64,000 bases of DNA from Flavobacterium sp. LC2016-23 (lineage in GTDB: Bacteria; Bacteroidota; Bacteroidia; Flavobacteriales; Flavobacteriaceae), in contig NZ_WKKE01000003.1 of assembly GCF_009674775.1 (NCBI RefSeq), positions 223,799-287,798 of the forward strand. The letters are read 5' to 3'. The notes beneath the pieces are model-generated. The model saw only the letters and a list, made by a program, of their open reading frames with translations, did not search any database and was not told the origin of the DNA. How positions within the stretch are numbered: the first letter of the stretch is position 1; every line of letters starts with the position of its first letter. Position numbers and translations under genes: made by a program. Shown piece after piece: positions 25,493 to 33,579 of this stretch.

Positions 25493-26260
25493 ATGGGCAA
25501 AATCATTGCGATTGCTAATCAAAAAGGAGGCGTTGGAAAGACTACTACATCTGTAAATCTTGCAGCCTCATTAGGTGTTTTAGAAAAAAAAGTATTACTG
25601 ATAGACGCTGATCCTCAGGCGAATGCTACATCTGGCCTTGGAATTGATGTAGAATCTGTAGAAATCGGTACTTATCAGATACTTGAACATAGTCACACCC
25701 CAAAAGAAACTATTGTTCAATGTTCAGCTCCAAATGTTGATGTGATACCTGCTCACATTGACCTTGTTGCCATCGAAATCGAATTGGTTGATAAAGAAAA
25801 CAGAGAATATATGCTTAAAAAAGCATTAGAAAGTGTGAAAGACGAATATGATTATATCATTATCGACTGTGCACCTTCTCTGGGCTTATTAACTTTGAAT
25901 GCTTTAACAGCGGCTGATTCTGTAGTTATTCCGATTCAGTGTGAATATTTTGCACTTGAAGGATTAGGAAAATTACTGAATACCATAAAAAGTATCCAGA
26001 AAATTCATAACCCTGATCTTGACATCGAAGGATTGTTGTTAACCATGTACGATTCGAGATTGCGTTTATCCAATCAGGTTGTGGAAGAGGTTCAAAAACA
26101 CTTTAACGACATGGTTTTTGATACCGTTATTCAGCGAAATGTAAAATTAAGCGAAGCACCAAGTTTTGGTGAAAGCATCATTAATTACGACGCAACCAGC
26201 AAAGGAGCCGTTAATTACATTAATTTAGCTCAGGAAATTATAAAGAAAAACAGTAAATAG
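25493..26260 (+). CDS. parA: Chromosome-partitioning ATPase ParA/Soj
   Basis: A 255-residue deviant-Walker ATPase. The N-terminal KGGVGKTT (10-17) is the signature of the ParA/MinD class, followed by DADPQANATSGLG (Walker A' region) and DYIIIDCAPSLG (Walker B). Length and sequence match chromosomal ParA/Soj. It binds DNA non-specifically as an ATP dimer and moves ParB-bound origin regions apart at cell division. parB follows after 5 nt. Core gene and first of the housekeeping block right of the tRNA. Confidence 0.97.
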   Translation: MGKIIAIANQKGGVGKTTTSVNLAASLGVLEKKVLLIDADPQANATSGLGIDVESVEIGTYQILEHSHTPKETIVQCSAPNVDVIPAHIDLVAIEIELVDKENREYMLKKALESVKDEYDYIIIDCAPSLGLLTLNALTAADSVVIPIQCEYFALEGLGKLLNTIKSIQKIHNPDLDIEGLLLTMYDSRLRLSNQVVEEVQKHFNDMVFDTVIQRNVKLSEAPSFGESIINYDATSKGAVNYINLAQEIIKKNSK

Positions 26261-26265
26261 TTTTT

Positions 26266-27168
26266 ATGACAAAAGCAATTAAAAAACAAGCCTTAGGAAG
26301 AGGATTATCAGCATTATTAAAAGATCCGGAAAACGACATTACCTCAGTAGAAGACAAAAATGCTGACAAAGTTGTTGGAAACATCATAGAGCTTGAAATA
26401 AGTGCTATCGAAATAAATCCGTTTCAGCCAAGAAGCAATTTTAATGAAGAATCATTACGTGAATTAGCCACTTCTATTAAAGAACTTGGCGTGATTCAGC
26501 CTATTACTGTTCGAAAATTAGATTTCAATAAATACCAGCTAATTTCCGGAGAGCGTCGTTTACGTGCCTCTACATTAGTAGGCTTAACTACCGTTCCTGC
26601 GTATATCCGTATTGCCAATGACAACGAATCACTGGTTATGGCTTTGGTGGAGAACATCCAGCGTCATGACTTAGATCCGATTGAAATTGCACTTTCGTAC
26701 CAGCGTCTGATTGATGAAATTCAATTGACACAGGAACAAATGAGTGAGCGTGTGGGTAAAAAACGTTCTACAATTGCCAATTATCTGCGTCTTTTAAAAT
26801 TAGATCCGATTATCCAGACGGGTATTCGTGATGGTTTTATCAGCATGGGACACGGAAGGGCAATCATTAATATTGAAGACTTAGATGTTCAGACCGATAT
26901 CTACCAGAAAATAGTAAGCCAGAATTTATCGGTTCGTGAGACCGAAGCTTTGGTAAAAAACTATCATGAAGGCGAAAAACCAAAAGCGGAAGGAAAACCA
27001 AAATCAGAATCTTCTTTTGAAATTGAAGAAATCAAAAAAAGCACTTTCAACGAATATTTTGGTGCGAAAGTTGATATAAAAGTCGCTGGTAACGGCAAAG
27101 GAAAAATCACAATTCCTTTCAATTCTGAGGCCGACTTTAACAGAATTATAAAATTAATAAACGGATAG
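26266..27168 (+). CDS. parB: Chromosome-partitioning protein ParB/Spo0J
   Basis: A 300-residue centromere-binding protein and CTPase. Domains: short N-terminal ParA-contacting tail (LGRGLSALLK), ParB/Srx nucleotide domain (NPFQPRSNFNEESLRELA; GERRLRASTLVG; ENIQRHDLDPIE), helix-turn-helix (TQEQMSERVGKKRSTIANYL) and a C-terminal dimer domain after a charged linker. It loads at parS sites and spreads. Follows parA directly; the next gene's GTG start overlaps its stop by one base, so the three are co-transcribed. Confidence 0.96.
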   Translation: MTKAIKKQALGRGLSALLKDPENDITSVEDKNADKVVGNIIELEISAIEINPFQPRSNFNEESLRELATSIKELGVIQPITVRKLDFNKYQLISGERRLRASTLVGLTTVPAYIRIANDNESLVMALVENIQRHDLDPIEIALSYQRLIDEIQLTQEQMSERVGKKRSTIANYLRLLKLDPIIQTGIRDGFISMGHGRAIINIEDLDVQTDIYQKIVSQNLSVRETEALVKNYHEGEKPKAEGKPKSESSFEIEEIKKSTFNEYFGAKVDIKVAGNGKGKITIPFNSEADFNRIIKLING

Positions 27169-27725
27169 TGAATAAAATTGTCCCCATAAGTCTATTGTTC
27201 TTTCTCATAGGAACCGTTTCTCTTTTTGCCCAGTCAAAAGAAGAGACGGTTTTAGTCGCTAAAGACACTACTAAGTTACAGGAAATAGACCCGCTTACCC
27301 CAGCAAAAGCAGCCTTTTATTCTGCGATTTTACCAGGTCTTGGTCAGGCTTACAATAAAAAATACTGGAAAATTCCATTAGTCTATGGAGCCATCGGAAC
27401 CAGTTTATACTTTTACCTTGACAACAATAAAAAATACAATAATTATCGCGATGCCTACAAAAAAAGACTGGAAGGCCTTCCTGACGATTATCAGTTTTTA
27501 GACGACAGCAGGCTTATTGCAGGTCAGAAATTCTATCAGAGAAACAGGGACTTATCTGCATTATTTGTTGTAGGGTTTTATGTTTTAAACATTATTGATG
27601 CCAATGTTGACGCGGCTTTAATTCAATTCAACGTAAACGAAAGACTATCATTGCGTCCGGAAATTTATCCTGATGACTTAACATTCAGACCCAACGTTGG
27701 ACTCACTTTTAATTACCACTTTTAG
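27168..27725 (+). CDS. DUF5683-type membrane protein
   Basis: A 185-residue protein starting at a GTG that overlaps the parB stop. It has a signal peptide (about 1-22) and the core KAAFYSAILPGLGQAYNKKYWKIPLVYGAIG (about 45-75), typical of the DUF5683 family found next to parAB in Bacteroidota, with a second hydrophobic segment near 125-140 (LFVVGFYVLNIIDANVDAAL) and a beta-rich C-terminus. Probably in the cell envelope. Function unknown; the fixed neighbourhood with parAB and lepB suggests a role in envelope or division. Confidence 0.85.
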   Translation: MNKIVPISLLFFLIGTVSLFAQSKEETVLVAKDTTKLQEIDPLTPAKAAFYSAILPGLGQAYNKKYWKIPLVYGAIGTSLYFYLDNNKKYNNYRDAYKKRLEGLPDDYQFLDDSRLIAGQKFYQRNRDLSALFVVGFYVLNIIDANVDAALIQFNVNERLSLRPEIYPDDLTFRPNVGLTFNYHF

Positions 27726-27764
27726 GTAGATATACTTTCTATTTAAAATTCAAAAAATATACAA

Positions 27765-28466
27765 ATGAAAATTGCGCTTTTAGGATACGGAAAAATGGGT
27801 AAAGTAATCGAAAGAATTGCTTTAGAAAGAGGCCATGAAATTGTTTTAAAGAAAGACGAATTTAATACCTACGACGGACTGTCAACTGCTGATGTTGCTA
27901 TCGATTTTAGTGTTCCGACTGCTGCCGTAGCTAATATCTCAAGTTGTTTTCACGCTAATGTTCCTGTAGTATCAGGTACCACCGGCTGGCTGGAACATTA
28001 TGAGGAAATGGTTGCCCTTTGCAATGAAAAGCAAGGTGGATTTATCTCCAGTTCCAATTTTAGCTTAGGTGTGAATATTTTCTTTGAACTGAATGAATAT
28101 TTAGCCAAAATCATGTCTCAGTTCGATTCCTATAAAGTGACGATGGAAGAGATTCACCATACCCAGAAATTAGATGCTCCGAGCGGAACGGCCATTTCAT
28201 TAGCCAAAGGTGTTATTGAAAACAGCAATTACGCGAACTGGACTCTGGAAGACGCAAAAACGAATGAAATTCATATAGAAGCAAAAAGAATTGGAGACGT
28301 TCCCGGAACGCATACCGTGACGTATGATTCAATTGTTGACAGCATCGAATTAAAACATACCGCTCACAACCGTGAAGGTTTTGCTCTTGGAGCCGTTATA
28401 GCCGCGGAATGGCTGGCAGGCAAAAAGGGAATCTATAACATGAAAGATGTTTTAAATTTAAAATAA
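27765..28466 (+). CDS. dapB: 4-hydroxy-tetrahydrodipicolinate reductase
   Basis: A 233-residue enzyme of the diaminopimelate/lysine pathway, reducing hydroxy-tetrahydrodipicolinate with NAD(P)H. The N-terminal nucleotide motif is GYGKMGKVIE; the catalytic segment is EEIHHTQKLDAPSGTAI (about 128-144). Shorter than the E. coli enzyme (about 270), as usual in Bacteroidota. Product goes to lysine and to peptidoglycan cross-bridges. Lies 39 nt after the DUF5683 gene and 67 nt before lepB. Confidence 0.96.
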   Translation: MKIALLGYGKMGKVIERIALERGHEIVLKKDEFNTYDGLSTADVAIDFSVPTAAVANISSCFHANVPVVSGTTGWLEHYEEMVALCNEKQGGFISSSNFSLGVNIFFELNEYLAKIMSQFDSYKVTMEEIHHTQKLDAPSGTAISLAKGVIENSNYANWTLEDAKTNEIHIEAKRIGDVPGTHTVTYDSIVDSIELKHTAHNREGFALGAVIAAEWLAGKKGIYNMKDVLNLK

Positions 28467-28533
28467 AGCAATTTAAGGATTAAGGGAAAAGCGCACTTTC
28501 GATACCTTCATCCGAACATTTAAACAAAATATT

Positions 28534-30087
28534 ATGACACTATATCTTTGGTTTGTTTTTTTCTTAGCAGTACAGCTTATTCATTTCCTGGGAACATGGA
28601 AATTATACCAGGCAGCAGGAAGAAAAATTTGGGAAGCTGCAATCCCGGTATACAATTCAATTGTTTTAATGAAAATCATTAGCCGGCCGACCTGGTGGAC
28701 TTTATTACTTTTCATACCGATCATTAACCTGATTATGTTTCCGGTTGTGTGGGTGGAAACTTTAAGAACATTCGGCAAGAAATCTACTCTTGATACCTTT
28801 TTAGGAATTTTCACTTTCGGATTTTACATCTACTATGTAAACTATACGCAGAAATTAGAACATAATGCTGATCGAAAATTAACACCTGAAAACAAAACTG
28901 CTGATACCGTAAGCTCCTTACTTTTTGCTATCATCGTAGCCACATTAGTACACACTTACGTAGTACAGCCGTATACAATTCCGACTTCTTCATTAGAAAA
29001 ATCATTATTAATTGGTGACTTTTTGTTTGTAAGTAAAGTGAATTACGGACCAAGAGTTCCAATGACAACGGTAGCACTACCAATGGTTCACGACTCTATC
29101 CCATTTTTAAAACGAAAATCTTATTTGAAATGGCCACAATTACCTTATTTCAGGCTGCCTGCTCTTGAAAAAATAAAAAGAACAGATATTGTGGTTTTTA
29201 ACTGGCCTGTTGATACCGTACATTATTTCTACGAACCAAAAGGAAGACCAGGCGTTATAAAGCCAATCGATAAAAAATCGAATTACGTAAAAAGATGTGT
29301 TGGTATTCCGGGAGACAGCCTGTCTATAAAAGACGGTTTTGTTTTCATTAACGGAAAAAAATTAGTTTTACCGGAAAGAGCTAAACCTCAATATTCTTAT
29401 GCCGTTGCGCTTGACGGAAAGACTCCTATTGACTTTGAAACGTTATTAAAAGAGTTAGATATTACGGATCGCGCCGGTTTCAAAAGCGAAAAAAGAGATA
29501 CGATTTTTTTCGCAGCTTTAACAGAAGCCAGTGCTGAAAGACTTAAAAACACACCTGGAATTACCGATGTAAGAAGAGAAATTGACAAAGGAAATGACAA
29601 TGCCATTTTCCCTCATATCAACAAATGGAATCAGGATAATTTCGGACCAATATACATTCCGGAAGCCGGAAAAACGGTTGCTTTAAACAATGTTTCGTTA
29701 CCCTTTTACAAAGAAATCATTACGAATTACGAAGGCAATACGCTACAAATAGACGGTTCTCACTATTTAATAAACGGAAAGCCTGCAACAACGTATACCT
29801 TTAAGCAAAACTATTACTGGATGATGGGAGACAACCGTCACAACTCCGAAGATAGCCGTTATTGGGGTTACGTTCCTGAGAGCCATATTGTAGGGAAACC
29901 GGTTTTCATCTGGCTCAGCTGGGATACCAACGGAAAAGGAATCAATAAAATTCGCTGGAGCAGGGTATTTACAACAGTTGATGGTGAAGGACAGCCTCAA
30001 TCCTACTTCAAGTATTTCTTAATTCTTCTTGCCCTTTATTTTGTTGGAGAATTCTTCTGGAGAAAAAGAAAAGAAAATAAAGCATAA
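28534..30087 (+). CDS. lepB: Signal peptidase I
   Basis: A 517-residue membrane peptidase that removes signal peptides from exported proteins. The N-terminal 100 residues hold several membrane segments, then a further segment (SSLLFAIIVATLVHTYVV) and the catalytic core: Ser in PTSSLEKSLLIGD, Lys in SNYVKRCVGIPGDSL, box D/E in YYWMMGDNRHNSEDSRYWGYV. A large insertion separates the Lys box from the last box, and another membrane helix (YFLILLALYFVGEFF) ends the protein; both are usual in flavobacterial LepB, which is much longer than the E. coli protein (324). Confidence 0.95.
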   Translation: MTLYLWFVFFLAVQLIHFLGTWKLYQAAGRKIWEAAIPVYNSIVLMKIISRPTWWTLLLFIPIINLIMFPVVWVETLRTFGKKSTLDTFLGIFTFGFYIYYVNYTQKLEHNADRKLTPENKTADTVSSLLFAIIVATLVHTYVVQPYTIPTSSLEKSLLIGDFLFVSKVNYGPRVPMTTVALPMVHDSIPFLKRKSYLKWPQLPYFRLPALEKIKRTDIVVFNWPVDTVHYFYEPKGRPGVIKPIDKKSNYVKRCVGIPGDSLSIKDGFVFINGKKLVLPERAKPQYSYAVALDGKTPIDFETLLKELDITDRAGFKSEKRDTIFFAALTEASAERLKNTPGITDVRREIDKGNDNAIFPHINKWNQDNFGPIYIPEAGKTVALNNVSLPFYKEIITNYEGNTLQIDGSHYLINGKPATTYTFKQNYYWMMGDNRHNSEDSRYWGYVPESHIVGKPVFIWLSWDTNGKGINKIRWSRVFTTVDGEGQPQSYFKYFLILLALYFVGEFFWRKRKENKA

Positions 30088-30101
30088 AATAAAGTTTTTT
30101 T

Positions 30102-30158
30102 AGTTTCAGGTTTCAAGTTTAAAGTTCTACGCGAACCTGAAACTTGAAACCTGAAACT
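30102..30158. repeat. Inverted repeat of the GTTTCAGGTTTCAA family
   Basis: AGTTTCAGGTTTCAAGTTT (30102-30120) is fully complementary to AAACTTGAAACCTGAAACT (30140-30158), with a 19-nt loop. It follows lepB and may act as a transcript end. A relative of the same sequence sits before the nif3-like gene at 53561-53615, so it is a dispersed repeat. Confidence 0.75.
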
Positions 30159-30180
30159 TTTAACACAAAACGAATCAAAC

Positions 30181-30795
30181 ATGAACTCCTTGTTACTTCC
30201 TACCTATTTTCCGTCCATCAGCCACTTTGCAGTGATGGCTCAATCTGAAAATATTACTTTTGAAATAGAGGATAATTTCCAGAAACAGACCAACAGAAAC
30301 CGCACGTATATTTACAGTCCAAACGGAATTCAGCTATTAAACATCCCTGTTAAACATTCTAAAACAACACATCAAAAAACAAAAGAGGTGCGAATCGAGA
30401 ATGAATTCGACTGGCAAAAACAACATTTTAAATCGTTAGAAGCCGGATATAGAAGCTCTCCTTTCTTTGAGTTTTTTGAAGATGATATTCGTCCTGTTTT
30501 CGAAAAAAAACATACTTTCCTAATGGATTTAAACATGGAAGTTTTAGATATCGTAACGAAGTGTTTAAGAATGAAATTAGAGTTCGGAAAGACAATAGAA
30601 TATTTTGCTGAGACCGAAAACATGACGGACTTCAGATTTTTGGCAAACGGAAAAAAAGATCCCCATACATTTGAAAAATACACTCAGGTTTTTGATGACA
30701 AACACGGTTTTATAAACAATTTGAGTATACTGGATTTGCTTTTTAATGAAGGTAAATTTGCAATGGATTATTTAAAAACACAAAAAGTATTCTAA
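30181..30795 (+). CDS. WbqC-family protein
   Basis: A 204-residue protein of the WbqC-like family, recognised from LLPTYFPSISHFAVMAQ at the N-terminus, NRTYIYSPNGIQLLNIPVKH, and SLEAGYRSSPFFEFFEDDI. Family members often lie in sugar-modification loci and their biochemical role is not settled. No signal peptide. Commonly found after lepB in flavobacteria, as here. Convergent with the endonuclease/exonuclease/phosphatase gene. Confidence 0.85.
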   Translation: MNSLLLPTYFPSISHFAVMAQSENITFEIEDNFQKQTNRNRTYIYSPNGIQLLNIPVKHSKTTHQKTKEVRIENEFDWQKQHFKSLEAGYRSSPFFEFFEDDIRPVFEKKHTFLMDLNMEVLDIVTKCLRMKLEFGKTIEYFAETENMTDFRFLANGKKDPHTFEKYTQVFDDKHGFINNLSILDLLFNEGKFAMDYLKTQKVF

Positions 30796-30855
30796 CCAGA
30801 TCCTATGCTTTTTCTGACTTGAATTTGGAATTTAAAAATTTGGAATTTCCTCAGT

Positions 30856-31902
30856 CTATTCCATTGAAAGTCTTGCCATGATCGGATAATGATCGGAATT
30901 TTCGAAATCAGAGAAGCTTTGAAATTGTTTCACTTTCATCTTACTATCGGTAAAAATATAATCGATTCGGGCCGGATAATAACGAAATTTATAGGTTGCC
31001 CCAAAACCTTCACCAGCCTCCTCAAAGGTATCTTTCAGCTTTCCTTTTATGTTTCTATAGACGTACGAAAAAGGACTGTTATTCATGTCTCCGCAAATAA
31101 TAATGGGGCTTTTACATTGTTTGATATTCTCCTTGAAAATTTCAGCCTGCTCCTGCTGCTGCCTGAATCCTTTACTGATTCGGGTATAGATTAACTGTGA
31201 TTTCTGCTGATTCACATTGTCGATATTATCTGAAATATCATTGACATCCGGAGAAATCTTAATCGACTGCAGGTGCATATTATACACCCGTATTACATCC
31301 TTACCACGCTTTATATCCGCATAGATCACATTGTTGTCCGACTTAGGAAAAATAATACTCCCCTGATACAGAATTGGAAATTTCGAAAAAATCGCCTGTC
31401 CTGTTTTTATCTGATTCCCGTCTATAAAAATATAACGGTGTGGATACACTTTTAAGTCAATATGAGCAGAATTGGAATATTCCTGAATGCATAAAATATC
31501 AGGATCTTTTTCGTCTATAAACGCTTTAATATTCGATGGAATATCATCACGGTCTAACCATTTAAATACATTAAAAAGACGAACATTATAACTCATTACA
31601 GAAAAATCCTTCTCATCTTCTACATATTCTTTGCCGGAAAATTTATAGAATTTATTAATAAAGGTAATTCCGGTCAGCAATACCAGACCAGACAAAATAA
31701 GGCGTTTTTTAAACTGAATCGCCCAATAAAGGAAGAACAAGCCATTCATCACAAAAAAAGCCGGCATAAACAGCGTCAGCACCGACAAAAGCGGAAAGCT
31801 CTTGGGTGCTAAAAATGGCAAAACATAGATACTAAATGTTACTACAGTAAGTACTATATTCAAAAAGAACATCAGTTTATTAAACCAAGACAGGTTTTGC
31901 AT
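30856..31902 (-). CDS. Membrane-anchored endonuclease/exonuclease/phosphatase-family protein
   Basis: A 348-residue protein with about three N-terminal membrane segments (1-90) and a C-terminal metal-dependent hydrolase domain. Catalytic motifs: MSYNVRLFN, DILCIQEY, YNMHLQSIK, IICGDMNNSPFS, RIDYIFTD and SDHYPIMA. The domain would face the periplasm. Family substrates range from nucleic acid to phospholipids, so the substrate is unknown. Followed by two rhomboid genes upstream on the same strand (gap 19 nt), so part of one operon with mutL is possible. Confidence 0.85.
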   Translation of the reverse strand: MQNLSWFNKLMFFLNIVLTVVTFSIYVLPFLAPKSFPLLSVLTLFMPAFFVMNGLFFLYWAIQFKKRLILSGLVLLTGITFINKFYKFSGKEYVEDEKDFSVMSYNVRLFNVFKWLDRDDIPSNIKAFIDEKDPDILCIQEYSNSAHIDLKVYPHRYIFIDGNQIKTGQAIFSKFPILYQGSIIFPKSDNNVIYADIKRGKDVIRVYNMHLQSIKISPDVNDISDNIDNVNQQKSQLIYTRISKGFRQQQEQAEIFKENIKQCKSPIIICGDMNNSPFSYVYRNIKGKLKDTFEEAGEGFGATYKFRYYPARIDYIFTDSKMKVKQFQSFSDFENSDHYPIMARLSME

Positions 31903-31921
31903 GCTTTTTTTATTACAAGGA

Positions 31922-32785
31922 TTATTTTCCTGCTTTAAATAAAAATTCTTTTTCTTCTTTGGTCAGACAATCATAGCCGGACTGGCTGATTTTATCCAAG
32001 ATTTCATCAATTTGCTGTTGCGTTTTGTCTTTCGTAACAATTCTTGAAATTGGTTTTTCTGTAGGTTTTTTATAATTCTTATGTACTGTCCTGAAAGGGG
32101 TTGCAGGTGATTTTCTGAACAAATTAGTAAAAAAATCCAATGTTCTGGAAACCATAATGCTCAGGTCAGTCCCATTTTGAAGCAATTTAATAAAAATAAA
32201 TCCAAATACAGCACCGGCTAAGTGCGAAATATGCCCGCCCATATTACCGAGGCGCAGCTGCATTAAATCTAAAATTAAAATTACGGCTGTAATGTGCCAC
32301 AATTTTACATTTCCAATCAATAACAAACGAACATTCATTAATGGCTGATACGTTGTTGTTGCTACTAAAATAGCCATAATGGCCGCCGAAGCACCAACAA
32401 TTGAAGCGGAATAATTTAAAAAATAATAGGTTAAAACAAAAACGATTCCGGAGAAAACAGCGCTTAAAATGTACAATCCCAGATATTGTTTTTGCGTAAA
32501 AAAGGTTAAAAACAGCGAACTCGAAAAATTCAAAACCATCATATTAAACAGCAAATGCAAAAATCCGTCATGAAAAAAGGCATAGGTTAAGAATGTCCAC
32601 GGCTTAAATAAAAACACTTCAGGATCTGATGATAAAGCCAGCCAGCCCGGAAAAGCAAACTGCCCGATTGAAAATTGGTAAAAGAACACTAAGGAAATCA
32701 GAAAACAGGCAATGTTCCAATAAATAACACGCATGGCAATGCCTCCTAATTTATACTGCAATTTTAAATCATCGAGAATATTCAT
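31922..32785 (-). CDS. Rhomboid-family intramembrane serine protease
   Basis: A 287-residue polytopic protease. The catalytic serine is in VGASAAIMAIL and the histidine in GHISHLAGAVFGF; the fold signature FLHLLFNMMVLNFSSSLF is also present. Six membrane segments, then a cytoplasmic tail of about 75 residues with a region ending GYDCLTKEEKEFLFKAGK, which is usual for Bacteroidota rhomboids. It cuts membrane helices of unknown substrates. The second rhomboid gene lies 44 nt upstream on the same strand. Confidence 0.92.
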   Translation of the reverse strand: MNILDDLKLQYKLGGIAMRVIYWNIACFLISLVFFYQFSIGQFAFPGWLALSSDPEVFLFKPWTFLTYAFFHDGFLHLLFNMMVLNFSSSLFLTFFTQKQYLGLYILSAVFSGIVFVLTYYFLNYSASIVGASAAIMAILVATTTYQPLMNVRLLLIGNVKLWHITAVILILDLMQLRLGNMGGHISHLAGAVFGFIFIKLLQNGTDLSIMVSRTLDFFTNLFRKSPATPFRTVHKNYKKPTEKPISRIVTKDKTQQQIDEILDKISQSGYDCLTKEEKEFLFKAGK

Positions 32786-32829
32786 AAAAGCTTTTTTAAG
32801 TTTCTATTGTTTGATCTTAAAATTAAAAA

Positions 32830-33579
32830 TTAATTCCAACGGTTTTTATTAAACTGATTTTTTTTCCAGTACAGCATCATTAAAAAACCCGTTAATGCTC
32901 CGCCTAAGTGAGCAAAATGGGCAACACCGGTACCACCGCTTCCAAATAAAGAATTACCTCTAAAACCTAAGAACAAATCAATTGCTAAAATTACCGGAAC
33001 AAAGTATTTTGCTTTGATGGGAACCGGAATAAACATTAAAGCCAGCTCTGCGTTAGGAAACATAAAAGCAAAAGCCGTTAGTAAACCATATATTGCACCA
33101 GAAGCACCTACAACAGTACCCATATAAGCCCCCGTAAAACTCTCAAATTGCGAAACCGTAAGTAATTCCTGCCATCTGGTATCTATTTTACCTTCATTCA
33201 GAAGCTGCAAAATATCTGTTTTGTTAAAACCATTAGCTGTCAGCGTACTGATACTATCCTGAAAAAAATAATAATTTACACCCGTATGCAATAATGCAGC
33301 TCCCAGTCCGCAAGAGATATAAAAGAACAGGAATTTTTTACCGCCCCAAAAATGCTCTAATGCCGATCCGAAAGAGACCATGGCAAACATATTAAATGCG
33401 ATATGTAAAATGCCACCATGCATAAACATATGCGTGATAGGCTGCCAGGCCTTAAAACTTGGGTTTTCCGGAAAAAACATCGCGAAATATTCATAAGAAA
33501 CAGGTACTAATTGCGAACCAATAAAAAAGATAATATTGATTATCAGCAATTGTTTTACTACAGGAGTCATGTTCATCAT
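32830..33579 (-). CDS. Rhomboid-family intramembrane serine protease
   Basis: A 249-residue protease with the motifs HMFMHGGILHIAFNMFAMVSFG, catalytic Ser in VGASGAIYGLLTAF and His in AHFAHLGGALTGFLMML. Six predicted membrane helices and little else. The start overlaps the mutL stop by 4 nt (ATGA), so it is translated with mutL. Two rhomboids in tandem are probably of different substrate choice, since they differ greatly in sequence. Confidence 0.92.
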   Translation of the reverse strand: MMNMTPVVKQLLIINIIFFIGSQLVPVSYEYFAMFFPENPSFKAWQPITHMFMHGGILHIAFNMFAMVSFGSALEHFWGGKKFLFFYISCGLGAALLHTGVNYYFFQDSISTLTANGFNKTDILQLLNEGKIDTRWQELLTVSQFESFTGAYMGTVVGASGAIYGLLTAFAFMFPNAELALMFIPVPIKAKYFVPVILAIDLFLGFRGNSLFGSGGTGVAHFAHLGGALTGFLMMLYWKKNQFNKNRWN